Source: Aurantimonas coralicida_A (GTDB lineage Bacteria; Pseudomonadota; Alphaproteobacteria; Rhizobiales; Rhizobiaceae). Taken from it: a DNA stretch of 64,000 bases. The stretch is from the NCBI RefSeq assembly GCF_036016755.1, contig NZ_JAYXIH010000006.1:87668-151667 (forward strand). Direction: 5' to 3'. A program made the translations under genes and the position numbers. Below the pieces are notes generated by a model that saw only the letters and a program-made list of their open reading frames with translations, ran no database searches and had not been told where the DNA came from. Positions 34,438-42,853 of this stretch are shown piece after piece. Within the stretch, counting starts at the first letter, position 1; every line of letters begins with the position of its first letter.

Positions 34438-35254
34438 CTTCTTCGTCCGCGCCATTCTGGCCGGCATCGGCATCGCGCTGGTCGCCGGCCCGCTCGGCTG
34501 CTTTGTTGTGTGGCGGCGCATGGCCTATTTCGGCGATACGATGGCCCATTCGGCGCTGCTCGGCGTGGCGCTGTCGACAGCCTTCGAGATCGACCTGATG
34601 CTCGGCGTCTTCGCAGTGGCCGCGGTGGTCGCCGTTGCCCTCGTCCTGCTCGAGCGGCGCGGCGCGCTGTCGACCGACGCGTTGCTCGGCATCCTTTCCC
34701 ATTCGACCCTGGCGCTGGGACTGGTCATCATCGCCTTCATGACCTGGGTGCGGATCGACCTGATGGGTCTCCTGTTCGGCGACATCCTGGCGGTCTCCCG
34801 CATCGACCTTGTCGCGATCTTCGGCGGCGGCATCCTCGTCCTCGCCGGTTTGGCCGTGCTTTGGCGTCCGCTGCTCGCCGCGACCGTCAGCACCGAACTC
34901 GCAGAAGCCGAGGGGCTTCGGCCGGAACGCTCACGATTTCTTTTCATGCTGCTGATGGCGGTGGTCATCGCCATCGCCATGAAGATCGTCGGCATTCTCC
35001 TGATCACCGCGCTGTTGATCATCCCGGCGGCGACTGCGCGGCGCTTCGCTTCGACGCCGGAGATGATGGCGCTCCTCGCCGCGTTCATTGGCTCTGTCGC
35101 CTCGACCGGCGGCCTCTTCGCCTCGCTGAATTTCGACACGCCGTCCGGCCCGTCGATCGTCGTCGCCGCGCTTGCGCTGTTCCTTGTCAGCCTGCTGCCG
35201 ATGCCGGCATTTGCCGACCGCCGGGCCGAACCTGCTGAAAAGGCACCGCGATGA
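34427..35254 (+). CDS. znuB: Zinc ABC transporter permease
   Basis: 275 residues, about eight membrane segments of the ABC-3 family: VRAILAGIGIALVAGPLGCF and WRRMAYFGDTMAHSALLGVAL at the N-terminus, then LLITALLIIPAATARRFA. ATG 34427 lies within the znuC 3' end and fits the family length. Forms the membrane channel for ZnuAC. Overlaps zur by 4 bp. Confidence 0.92.
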   Translation: MFDDFFVRAILAGIGIALVAGPLGCFVVWRRMAYFGDTMAHSALLGVALSTAFEIDLMLGVFAVAAVVAVALVLLERRGALSTDALLGILSHSTLALGLVIIAFMTWVRIDLMGLLFGDILAVSRIDLVAIFGGGILVLAGLAVLWRPLLAATVSTELAEAEGLRPERSRFLFMLLMAVVIAIAMKIVGILLITALLIIPAATARRFASTPEMMALLAAFIGSVASTGGLFASLNFDTPSGPSIVVAALALFLVSLLPMPAFADRRAEPAEKAPR

Positions 35255-35661
35255 TCGCCGCGCCGAAACTGACGCGCAACCAGAGCCTCGTCTTCGACGC
35301 GCTGAAGGCGGCGGACGAGCCGCTGAGCGCCTATACGATCCTCGACCGGCTCCGTGACGACGGATTTCGCGCGCCGCTGCAGGTTTATCGCGCTCTCGAT
35401 ACGCTTCTCGATCGTGGTCTCGTCCATCGGCTCGATAGCCTCAAGGCGTTCGTGCCCTGCGCCCATCCCCACGATCATCACGAGAGCGCGACGATCGCCT
35501 TCGGCATCTGCGGACGCTGCGCGCGGGTCTGGGAGTTTTCCGACGCGGTGGTCGAGGAGCGACTGCGCGGCTGGGCTAAATCCGAGGGATTCTGCCCGCA
35601 GCGCACCGCGATCGAAATCAGCGGCCTGTGCGCCGACTGCGTCCGCGCCGGCGCTGCGTGA
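35251..35661 (+). CDS. zur: Zinc uptake regulator (Fur family)
   Basis: 136 residues with winged helix (ALKAADEPLSAYTILDRLRD...LQVYRALDTLLDRGLV) and zinc sites: CAHPHDHHES, then CGRC and CADC for the structural zinc. Zur with zinc represses zinc importer genes. It is the last gene of znuCB-zur (ATGA overlap), and the divergent promoter region holds a matching palindrome, so autoregulation is expected. 166 bp follow before dctP. Confidence 0.93.
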   Translation: MIAAPKLTRNQSLVFDALKAADEPLSAYTILDRLRDDGFRAPLQVYRALDTLLDRGLVHRLDSLKAFVPCAHPHDHHESATIAFGICGRCARVWEFSDAVVEERLRGWAKSEGFCPQRTAIEISGLCADCVRAGAA

Positions 35662-35827
35662 CATCACCATCCGTCTCGGCTTACGCTGCCTTCGCCGCTT
35701 CGCGGCAACTGCCACCGCGCATCGCCTTGACAGGGTAAGGCATTCTCCCGCAAATCCGCTTCATCATGCGGCCTTACGGACAAGGGAGGAGCCCTTTTCG
35801 ACGGTTGCCGCCATGTCGGGAGGAATC
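35662..35827 (+). promoter_or_regulatory. Leader of the TRAP operon with promoter-like TTGACA
   Basis: TTGACA at 35727-35732 with a weak AT-rich -10 (AAAT around 35751-35755) after 17-18 bases. GGGAGGA (35818-35824) is the ribosome-binding site of dctP. No ORF or terminator recognised. Confidence 0.35.
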
Positions 35828-36808
35828 ATGACCATCAGAACGCTCACCGCTGCCGGTCTCGCCGCGCTATTTGCCGGGTGGACCGTTTCAGCGGCCAATG
35901 CCGTCGAGTTGAAGCTCGGCTACTCGCTGTCCGAAACCTCACATTACGGCGTCGGCGCCACGGCGATGGCCGAGGAACTCGAAAAACTCACCGACGGCAA
36001 ATTCACCATCAAGCAGTTCCCGGCGAACGCCCTCGGCGGCGAGCGCGAGATGGTCGAGGGTGCGCAGCTCGGTACGGTCGATCTCGTCATCACCTCGACC
36101 GGTCCGGTCGGCAATTTCGTGCCGGAGACACTGATCACCGACATTCCGTTCCTGTTCCGCGACTACGATCACGCCCATGCAGTGCTCGATGGCCCGATCG
36201 GCCAGGCATTGCTGGACAAGTTCCCCGAGAACGACCTGATCGCGCTCGCTTGGGGCGAGAACGGCTTCCGCAACCTGACCAATTCCAAGCGGCCGGTGAA
36301 AGAGCCCGCCGATGCCGAAGGCCTGAAGGTCCGCACCATGGAGAACCAGGTGCATATGGAGGCGTTCTCCGAACTCGGCGTTCTGCCGACGCCGATGGCC
36401 TTCCCGGAGCTGTTTACCGCGCTCCAGCAGGGTACCGTCGACGGCCAGGAAAACCCGATCGGGGTGATTCTCTCGGCCAAGTTCGCGGAGGTTCAAAAGT
36501 ACCTCTCGCTGACCAACCATGTCTATTCGCCGGCCCTGTTTCTGATGTCGCCGACGGTCTGGGACGGCTTGAGCGATGAGGAGAAAGAGGCCTTCCGCGA
36601 AGCCGCCAAGGCGGGCGCCGCCGCGATGCGCGAGAAGGTTCGCTCCGACGCCGATTCGGGCGTCGCCACGCTGAAGGAGGCGGGCATGGAGGTGACCGAG
36701 GACGTCGACCGCGCCGCCTTCGAGAAAGCGCTGGAGCCTCTGATGGCCAAATACGCCGAGCAGTTCGGCCAGGACAAGCTGGACGCAATCCGCGACACCG
36801 GCAAGTGA
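35828..36808 (+). CDS. dctP: TRAP transporter substrate-binding protein (DctP family)
   Basis: 326 residues. Signal peptide 1-26 (AALFAGWTVSAANA). The DctP fold is clear: LKLGYSLSETSHYGVGA, LTDGKFTIKQFPANALGGEREMVEG, then an Arg-containing EGLKVRTMENQVHMEAF that binds the carboxylate of the ligand, and QQGTVDGQENPIGVI. It binds a C4-dicarboxylate or other acid; the exact ligand is unknown. It heads dctPQM. A strong hairpin follows in the gap to dctQ. Confidence 0.9.
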   Translation: MTIRTLTAAGLAALFAGWTVSAANAVELKLGYSLSETSHYGVGATAMAEELEKLTDGKFTIKQFPANALGGEREMVEGAQLGTVDLVITSTGPVGNFVPETLITDIPFLFRDYDHAHAVLDGPIGQALLDKFPENDLIALAWGENGFRNLTNSKRPVKEPADAEGLKVRTMENQVHMEAFSELGVLPTPMAFPELFTALQQGTVDGQENPIGVILSAKFAEVQKYLSLTNHVYSPALFLMSPTVWDGLSDEEKEAFREAAKAGAAAMREKVRSDADSGVATLKEAGMEVTEDVDRAAFEKALEPLMAKYAEQFGQDKLDAIRDTGK

Positions 36809-36824
36809 CACACTCGTAAGACGA

Positions 36825-36858
36825 CGACAGGGCCGGGCGGCGACGTCCGGCCCTGTCG
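36825..36858 (+). promoter_or_regulatory. GC-rich hairpin between dctP and dctQ
   Basis: A perfect 12-bp stem (CGACAGGGCCGG/CCGGCCCTGTCG) with a 10-base loop and no U-run. Likely sets the binding-protein to permease ratio. Confidence 0.65.
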
Positions 36859-36886
36859 ACTTCGCCACCAGCAACAGGGGCCATCG

Positions 36887-37420
36887 ATGCTGACTGTCCT
36901 GCGCGCCATCGATCGCTGGGTCCTGCGCCTGTCGCTATGGACCGCCATGGCGCTTCTCGCGCTCATGTCGGTCATCACCTTCTGGCAGGTTCTGACCCGC
37001 TTCGTGCTGGAGCGCCCGTCCACCTGGTCCGAGGTGACGGCGCGCTCGCTGATGATCTGGATGGTTTATCTCGGCCTGGTCGCTTGCCTGCGCTCCGGCG
37101 CACTGATTTCGGTGGACCTTTTGATCGCGCGCGTGCCGCCGTCTGCGCGTAAATTTCTTGCCGTTCTCCTCGCGGGCCTGACGCTCGGCGTTCTCGGAGT
37201 CATGGTCTGGTACGGCTGGGCGATGACCGAGCGAACCGCACGGCAGACGATCGCCGGCGTCAGCGATCCGTTCTTCGGCCAGAAGATATCCATTGGCTTC
37301 ATCTACGCGGCGATTCCGGTCGGAGCGGCGCTGTCGATCGTCGCGACGCTGGCGCGCCTCTTCGAGGAACTGGCAGGCATCCTGGTTCACCGGCAGGGCC
37401 CTGCCACCCACGACGTCTGA
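36887..37420 (+). CDS. dctQ: TRAP transporter small permease (DctQ)
   Basis: 177 residues, four predicted membrane helices: LWTAMALLALMSVITFWQVL, a charged loop with ERPSTWSEVTARSLMIWMVYLG, then two more near ARKFLAVLLAGLTLGVLG and IGFIYAAIPVGAALSIV. DctQ is the small subunit that interfaces with DctP and DctM. Ten bases separate it from dctM. Confidence 0.88.
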   Translation: MLTVLRAIDRWVLRLSLWTAMALLALMSVITFWQVLTRFVLERPSTWSEVTARSLMIWMVYLGLVACLRSGALISVDLLIARVPPSARKFLAVLLAGLTLGVLGVMVWYGWAMTERTARQTIAGVSDPFFGQKISIGFIYAAIPVGAALSIVATLARLFEELAGILVHRQGPATHDV

Positions 37421-37429
37421 GGAGCATCG

Positions 37430-38701
37430 ATGTCCAGCTTCATGCTCCTCGCCCTCGTCGGCTTCTTCGCGCTCGGCCTGCCGATCGCGATCGCGATCGC
37501 GGCCGCCTCGATCGGCGGCCTGGTCTTTTTCACCAGCCTGCCGCTGCTCGTCGTCGCCCAGCAGCTGATGACCAAGTTGGACTCCTTCCCGCTGATGGCG
37601 GTGCCGTTCTTCATCCTTGCCGGCAATCTGATGGAGGCCGCCGGCATCTCCGGCCGCCTCGTCGAATTCGCCAAGACCATGGTCGGCGGGGTGCGGGGCG
37701 GGCTTGCCTGCTCCTGCGTCCTGACCTGCATGATTTTCGCGGCGGTTTCGGGATCCTCGGTCGCGACGACCTTCGCGATCGGCGCGATCGTCATTCCGGC
37801 GATGACCAAGCACGGCTATCCGACCGGCTTTGCCGCCGCGCTGCAGGCGACGTCGGCCGAGCTGGGCGTCATCATCCCGCCGTCGATCCCGCTGATTCTC
37901 TACGGCGTCAGCGCCGAGGTCTCGATCGGCGATCTGTTCATCGCCGGCCTTGGACCGGGGCTGCTCATCGGGCTGGCCCTGATCCTTTTCGTCTACGTCT
38001 ATTGCCGCAAGAACAAATGGGGCGAGCGCGACCACGAGGGCCGCCTGCCGTTCTGGCAATCGCTGAAGGCGGCGTTCCTCGCCCTGCTGATGCCGATCGT
38101 CATCATCGGCGGCATCTATGACGGCATCTTCACGCCGACCGAGGCCTCGGTCATCGCGGTGTTCTACGCGCTGTTCATCGGCATGGCGGTCTACCGCACG
38201 ATCAGCCCGCGCGATCTTCTGCCGGTGCTGCACCGTTCGGTGATCTCCTCGACGATCATCCTGTTCGTGATCGCCGCCGCCGGCCTGTTCTCGTTTCTGA
38301 TCACCCGTGCCGGCGTGCCGGCCGCGATCGGCGAGTGGCTGGGCAGCGTGATGGAAGACCCGCTCTACTTCCTGCTCGCGGTCAACGCCTTCCTGTTCAT
38401 TGCCGGCATGTTCATCGAGACCTCGGCGGCGATCATCGTCCTGGCGCCGATCCTCGCGCCTGTCGCGGTCTCCTTCGGCATCGATCCGGTGCATTTCGGC
38501 CTGATCATGGTCGTCAACCTCGCGCTCGGCATGATCACGCCGCCCTTCGGCGTCAATCTCTTCGCCGCGTGCCAGGTTGCCCGTATCCCGTTCGAGCAGA
38601 TCGTCCCGCGGCTGTTGCCCTTCGTTCTCGTCATCATCGCCTGCCTGCTGGTGATCAGCTACGTGCCGGCGATCTCCGTCGGGCTGCTGACGCTGCTGTA
38701 A
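37430..38701 (+). CDS. dctM: TRAP transporter large permease (DctM)
   Basis: 423 residues, about twelve helices. DctM markers: MTKLDSFPLMAVPFFILAGN, CIMLTCMIFAAVSGSSVATT-like region (CVLTCMIFAAVSGSSVATTF), LQATSAELGVIIPPSIPLI and MITPPFGVNLFAA. It is the Na+-coupled transport channel. The end of the operon is at 38701. Confidence 0.92.
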   Translation: MSSFMLLALVGFFALGLPIAIAIAAASIGGLVFFTSLPLLVVAQQLMTKLDSFPLMAVPFFILAGNLMEAAGISGRLVEFAKTMVGGVRGGLACSCVLTCMIFAAVSGSSVATTFAIGAIVIPAMTKHGYPTGFAAALQATSAELGVIIPPSIPLILYGVSAEVSIGDLFIAGLGPGLLIGLALILFVYVYCRKNKWGERDHEGRLPFWQSLKAAFLALLMPIVIIGGIYDGIFTPTEASVIAVFYALFIGMAVYRTISPRDLLPVLHRSVISSTIILFVIAAAGLFSFLITRAGVPAAIGEWLGSVMEDPLYFLLAVNAFLFIAGMFIETSAAIIVLAPILAPVAVSFGIDPVHFGLIMVVNLALGMITPPFGVNLFAACQVARIPFEQIVPRLLPFVLVIIACLLVISYVPAISVGLLTLL

Positions 38702-38785
38702 TGGCGAAGATGCGCCGCGCGTCCACGCGCGCCCGCAGCGCTCCAGCGCAAATGCCGATCGCTCCGATGAAATCGCAATGATCGC

Positions 38786-38814
38786 TTGCGGCGCCGGGTC
38801 CGCCCCGTTATATA
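38786..38814 (+). promoter_or_regulatory. Promoter of tRNA-Pro
   Basis: TTGCGG (38786-38791), 17-base spacer, TATATA (38809-38814), 16 bases before the tRNA. Confidence 0.7.
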
Positions 38815-38829
38815 CCGCGCCGCAGGTCA

Positions 38830-38906
38830 CGGAGTGTAGCGCAGCCTGGTAGCGCACCTCGTTCGGGACGAGGGGGTCGCAGGTTCGAATCCTGCCACTC
38901 CGACCA
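38830..38906 (+). tRNA. tRNA-Pro (anticodon CGG)
   Basis: 77 nt including encoded CCA. The 7-bp acceptor CGGAGTG/CACTCCG, D-arm with AGCCTGGTAGC, anticodon stem CCTCG/CGAGG with loop TTCGGGA (anticodon CGG, codon CCG) and T-arm GGTTCGAATCC are all present. Confidence 0.95.
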
Positions 38907-38934
38907 GCAAAACAAGGGTTTCCCGAAAACCCGA

Positions 38935-39162
38935 ATTCTCCCGACGATAACTACGACACCGCCGAGGCCATCGATCTCATCCATGAGGTCTTCCCGCGCT
39001 CGACCGTCGAGATCATACCGGCCAGCGGCGTCCCTGTCGGCTGGATGACCGGATGCCGCCGACGCTCGTTGGCAAACTTCGTGACCAGGCAAAGCCGCGA
39101 CGGGAATTCTCGGCCGAAATCCAGAAACTCGTCGCGGAAGTCGCGGAACATGTCGTCGCCTG
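38935..39162 (+). pseudogene. Unidentified broken coding sequence after tRNA-Pro
   Basis: Two frames give protein-like stretches that would join after a frame change: DDNYDTAEAIDLIHEVFPRS ending in GVPVGWMTG (from about 38940) and PPTLVGKLRDQAKPRREFS with EIQKLVAEVAEHV (39056-39140). No start, no full family. Not recognised. It could be debris left by integration at the tRNA or by deletion. Confidence 0.3.
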
Positions 39163-39411
39163 TTGCCGGCCATCACCGACGGCAAACCCAACGACATCGA
39201 TCGTTACGAAGGTTGCTACGGCATCGAGGATACGCTGATGGCGATCCGAGAAGCTCGGATGTCTAGCCTGCGTATCTTCCGGGTAACGGTTGACGAGGAC
39301 GCCGGCGACGACGTGCCATTCATCTTTGGCCGCGGCGCCTACGCGATCTTCCCCAATCTGTCTCGACTGCCTGTGGCGCTCCCGGCGATCTATCGCCAGA
39401 TCACGCGTTAA
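39163..39411 (+). pseudogene. norD-like C-terminal fragment
   Basis: About 80 codons, stop TAA at 39409-39411. The sequence ITDGKPNDIDRYEGCYGIED, then FRVTVDEDAGDDVPFIFGRG and LPVALPAIYRQITR matches the end of NorD/CbbO-type VWA proteins (usual TDGePxDID...FGxxNY...LPxxLPxLYxxLTR). No VWA MIDAS start or N-terminus remains, so it is a relic. NorD is needed to activate nitric oxide reductase and belongs to norCBQD, which is not here. It lies beside the nos cluster. Confidence 0.6.
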
Positions 39412-39458
39412 ACCATAGAGAGCGGTTGACCAGCGTTCCGCATTCAGGCCAATCGGGA

Positions 39459-40337
39459 CTATGCCGAGGCGGAGCGGATTGCCGCGAGACAATGGACGGC
39501 GCCCGCCGCAAACTCCTGCGCCCGGTTTCGCTCTTTTTCGTCGGCCAACCGGTCGCCGAAGTCGAGATAGCAGTCCAGAAGCAGCTCGCAGAGCGGCGCC
39601 ATCCGATCCGCGGTCACCGCGGGGGCCCGCTGCAACAGCAGCGAGTCGCCGAAGGGCGCTTGGGAAAGATCGTCCGCGCGGTCGCCTGCCTCGCGCGCCA
39701 GCTTGTTCAACGATTCAGCGCCATCATCGCCGGCGATCGCGGCCGCGTTCGCGAGTTGATCAGACAGCCGCCGTTCGAGGATGGCGAGGCTCCAATTCTC
39801 CTTCCCGGCGGAAGATGCCGCCCTTTGCGCGTGGAACGCCTGCCTTCGTTCGCGCCGCAGCGTCGCGACGTGACCGAGCTCTTCCCTAGCCATCTGCTCC
39901 GCCGCCTCTCGCAATGCGTCCGAAGGCGCGAGCGCCGCGACATAGGTCCAGAAAACGAAAGCGCGTTCCTCGTTGCGAACCGCCATCGAGAACGCCCGGT
40001 AGGCGCTCAGCAACTCGGGTGCGATAGTTCCCGCTCCCTCGTCGTCGAAAGTCTCGGTCGGTTCCCAGTGGGTCGTCGAGAAATCCGGCGATGTCGCGCC
40101 GATCCTCTCGGACCAGTGCATGACGTTTTCAAGATGCTGACTCTCTTCCCCGACGAGTCGATCGAATACGGCGGCGAGTGACGGCTGGTTTTCCCGGCGC
40201 ATCCGTTCGGCCAATTCCGAATATCCGGCTATCGCCTCGCGCTCCGTCGCATAGGCGAGGGAAAGCAAGTCACCCATGGACTGCACGGCAACAAATGGCT
40301 CGAACTTTCGATCCGGCAATTGAGGTCCTCCCAGCAT
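39459..40337 (-). CDS. Ferritin-like (rubrerythrin-type) diiron protein
   Basis: 292 residues, mainly helical, no signal peptide. Four-helix diiron ligands: YATEREAIAGYSELAERM, LVGEESQHLENVMHW (ExxH), MAVRNEERAFVFWTY and AREELGHVATLRRER (ExxH). The C-terminal third (from about 165) is an additional helical region. Divergent from nosR with a FNR/Nnr-type box between them, so probably expressed under low oxygen or NO; it may handle NO, peroxide or iron. ATG 40337 is listed; a TTG 18 bp further in (40319), right after GGGAGG, may be the true start. Confidence 0.8.
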   Translation of the reverse strand: MLGGPQLPDRKFEPFVAVQSMGDLLSLAYATEREAIAGYSELAERMRRENQPSLAAVFDRLVGEESQHLENVMHWSERIGATSPDFSTTHWEPTETFDDEGAGTIAPELLSAYRAFSMAVRNEERAFVFWTYVAALAPSDALREAAEQMAREELGHVATLRRERRQAFHAQRAASSAGKENWSLAILERRLSDQLANAAAIAGDDGAESLNKLAREAGDRADDLSQAPFGDSLLLQRAPAVTADRMAPLCELLLDCYLDFGDRLADEKERNRAQEFAAGAVHCLAAIRSASA

Positions 40338-40375
40338 GGCCGCCGGCAGCGTCGCATTTCATGCGAGCAAAGCGT

Positions 40376-40389
40376 TTGCGCTAGATCAA
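40376..40389. promoter_or_regulatory. FNR/Nnr-type box between the ferritin-like gene and nosR
   Basis: TTGCG-CTAG-ATCAA against the consensus TTGAT-N4-ATCAA: the right half is perfect and the left has 3 of 5. It is 39 bp from the ferritin-like start and about 147 bp before the nosR ATG. Typical for nos control by FNR or Nnr. Confidence 0.65.
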
Positions 40390-40535
40390 TGATGCCTGCC
40401 GGCAAGCCGCTACGGTCCATCCCGATCTGATGTCTCGAGCCGCTCCGATGATTCGGCGCCCCATAACACTTCCCTGCAACTCTCCAATCGCCTGAGGGAA
40501 CCGGTAGGTCCACATTGAACTGCGCCCATCTCCCC

Positions 40536-42830
40536 ATGTTCCGAGGCTTTATCGCCAGAGCCGGGTCGGCTGTCCTTTTGGCGACCGCGGCGCTCGCCAT
40601 GCTCCTGGCGATTTCGTTTCAGGCGTCCGCCGCAGGGCGGCTCGCGGAATTTCTTCCGAAAGCGAAACCCGCCGAAATTTTCGAAGGCGCTGACCGGTTC
40701 GGCGAGCTTCAAAGCGATCCGCCGATTGTGCCCGTCTACCGCGGCGATGAAATCGCTGGATACGTCTATCTCAATTCCGATTTCACCAGCGCCATCGGCT
40801 ATTCGGGCAAGCCGATCCAAATCCTTGTGGGGATCGACGGGCAGGGCGTGATTCGGGGCTTCAAGCTCGTCGAACACAAGGAGCCGATCGTCTTGATCGG
40901 CATCCCAGAGGCCAAGGTCATCGCGTCGCTGAATTCGCTGATCGGCAGGGATATGGGCCGCGTGGCAGCCGGGTCCGAACGCCCCCCGCAGGTCGATATC
41001 GTCAGCGGCGCAACGGTCACCGTGCTCGTCATGGGTGACAGCGTCGTGCGATCCGCCGTCCGGCTGATCCGCAGCGGCCGCCTCGGCGGAGCTGCCGCCG
41101 AGGCCGGGGTCACAGCAGCCGCAGCGGAGGAGAGGACGCTCGACCTCTCCAAATCCGAGATCCGCGACTGGGAGGCTTTGGTTGGCGATGGGTCGGTGAG
41201 AAGCCTTCGCCTCACCGTCGGCGAAGTCTCTGAAGCCTTCGCGCAAGCGGGCCAGAGCCAGGCGGCGGACCGGCCCGAGACGAAAGACCCCGCCGATCGC
41301 TTCATCGAACTCCATGTCGCGCCGGTCAGTGTGCCGTCGATCGGCCTCAGCCTCCTCGGGCAGCGTGGTTACGAGCGGCTGCAGAAAAAACTGAAGCCGG
41401 ACCAGCAGGCGATCGTCGTCGCTGGCGACGGAGCCTATTCCTTCAAGGGCTCGGGCTATGTGCGGGGCGGTATCTTCGATCGGATCGAGTTGCTCCAGAA
41501 CGGGCAGGGCGTCCGGTTCCGCGACCGCAATCATACGCGGCTGGGCGACCTTGCCGCGAAGGGTGCTCCGAAGCTGCGCGAAATCGCGCTGTTCCTCGTT
41601 CCTGATGATTTCAACTTCGACGTTACCGAGCCGTGGGAACTCCAGTTGCTCGTCCAGAGAAGCTTCGGCGCGCGAGAGAAGGCGGTGCTTCCCTTCGAAC
41701 TGGGCTACACCCTGCCGGACCAGTATGTGACGGTTGTAAAGACGCCGGTTCCGGAACCGAAAGCACAAACGGAAATCTCCGACCCCGTTCAGGCGAAGGC
41801 TGGCGAAACCACCGGATTGTCGCCGTTTGCCGACGACGAACCTCTCTGGATCAGGATGTGGCAGATGAATGCGGTGTCGATCGGCATCGTCGCTGTCGCG
41901 CTTCTCGTTCTCACGGCGATCTTCTTCTTCCAGGATTGGCTGGTGAGGCGTCCGGTCCTCTACACTTGGGTGCGGCGGGGCTACCTCGTTTTCACCCTGG
42001 TTTGGCTCGGCTGGTATGCCAACGCGCAATTGTCGGTGGTCAACGTCTTGACCTTCGCGAACGCGCTGATGACCGATTTCAACTGGGAATTCTTTCTCTC
42101 CGCGCCGCTCGTGTTCATCCTGTGGGCGACGCTGGCGGCCGGGCTGCTGTTCTGGGGGCGCGGACCCTTCTGCGGCTGGCTGTGTCCGTTCGGCGCCCTT
42201 CAGGAACTCACCAACAATCTGGCGCAGTGGCTGAAAGTGCCGCAGATCAAGGTTCCCTGGGCTCTGCACGAGCGGCTGTGGCCGATCAAATACATCATCT
42301 TCCTGGGACTTTTCGGCCTGTCGCTCTATTCGGTAGCGCTGGCGGAGATGTTTGCCGAGGTCGAGCCGTTCAAGACGGCGATCATCCTGAAGTTCGCTCG
42401 CGAATGGCCCTTCGTGATCTTCGCGCTGACGCTTCTCGCGGCCGGGCTGTTCATCGAGCGGTTCTATTGCCGCTATCTCTGCCCGCTCGGCGCGGCGCTC
42501 GCCATTCCCGGCCGCATGCGGATGTTCGAATGGCTGAAGCGCTGGCCTGAGTGCGGCTCGCCCTGTCAGCGCTGCGCCAACGAATGCCCGGTGCAGTCGA
42601 TCCATCCCGAGGGCCAGATCAACGTCAATGAATGCATCTACTGCATGCATTGCCAGGAACTCTACCACGACGATCACCGCTGCCCGCATATGATCCAGGT
42701 GCGGTTGAAGCGCGAGAAGTTCGCGGCGCTGTCCTCCCCGTCCATGCGAGGGAAAGAGCCCGCCAAACCCGTCATCTCCCACAAGGGAGTGCCCGTCGAA
42801 CGGCCCGGCAGGGTCGAGACGACGCCGTAG
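40536..42830 (+). CDS. nosR: Nitrous oxide reductase regulator/electron donor NosR
   Basis: 764 residues from ATG 40536 (TTG 40515 after GGTAGG is an alternative). Signal peptide (ends near SAAGR), a periplasmic FMN-binding domain whose flavinylation site SGATVT is at residues 157-162 (Thr162), then membrane helices (from about 445), CxxxCP-type motifs GPFCGWLCPFGALQEL and CRYLCPLGAALAIPGR, and two 4Fe-4S motifs (CQRCANECPVQSI and CIYCMHCQELYHDDHRCP). NosR supports NosZ maturation and electron supply from quinol. First gene of nosRZDFYLX. Confidence 0.95.
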   Translation: MFRGFIARAGSAVLLATAALAMLLAISFQASAAGRLAEFLPKAKPAEIFEGADRFGELQSDPPIVPVYRGDEIAGYVYLNSDFTSAIGYSGKPIQILVGIDGQGVIRGFKLVEHKEPIVLIGIPEAKVIASLNSLIGRDMGRVAAGSERPPQVDIVSGATVTVLVMGDSVVRSAVRLIRSGRLGGAAAEAGVTAAAAEERTLDLSKSEIRDWEALVGDGSVRSLRLTVGEVSEAFAQAGQSQAADRPETKDPADRFIELHVAPVSVPSIGLSLLGQRGYERLQKKLKPDQQAIVVAGDGAYSFKGSGYVRGGIFDRIELLQNGQGVRFRDRNHTRLGDLAAKGAPKLREIALFLVPDDFNFDVTEPWELQLLVQRSFGAREKAVLPFELGYTLPDQYVTVVKTPVPEPKAQTEISDPVQAKAGETTGLSPFADDEPLWIRMWQMNAVSIGIVAVALLVLTAIFFFQDWLVRRPVLYTWVRRGYLVFTLVWLGWYANAQLSVVNVLTFANALMTDFNWEFFLSAPLVFILWATLAAGLLFWGRGPFCGWLCPFGALQELTNNLAQWLKVPQIKVPWALHERLWPIKYIIFLGLFGLSLYSVALAEMFAEVEPFKTAIILKFAREWPFVIFALTLLAAGLFIERFYCRYLCPLGAALAIPGRMRMFEWLKRWPECGSPCQRCANECPVQSIHPEGQINVNECIYCMHCQELYHDDHRCPHMIQVRLKREKFAALSSPSMRGKEPAKPVISHKGVPVERPGRVETTP

Positions 42831-42853
42831 TCAGGCGATCATAGGAGACCGAT

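Noticed and set aside
36935..38857. 640-codon minus-strand frame opposite dctQ and dctM
   Set aside because: Shadow of two membrane proteins (hydrophobic codons read backward give charged residues); no ribosome-binding site or domain.
40410..42782. Very long minus-strand reading frame opposite nosR
   Set aside because: High GC keeps antisense frames open; the plus strand encodes a full NosR with all motifs, and the antisense protein is Arg/Asp/Gly-rich with no family.
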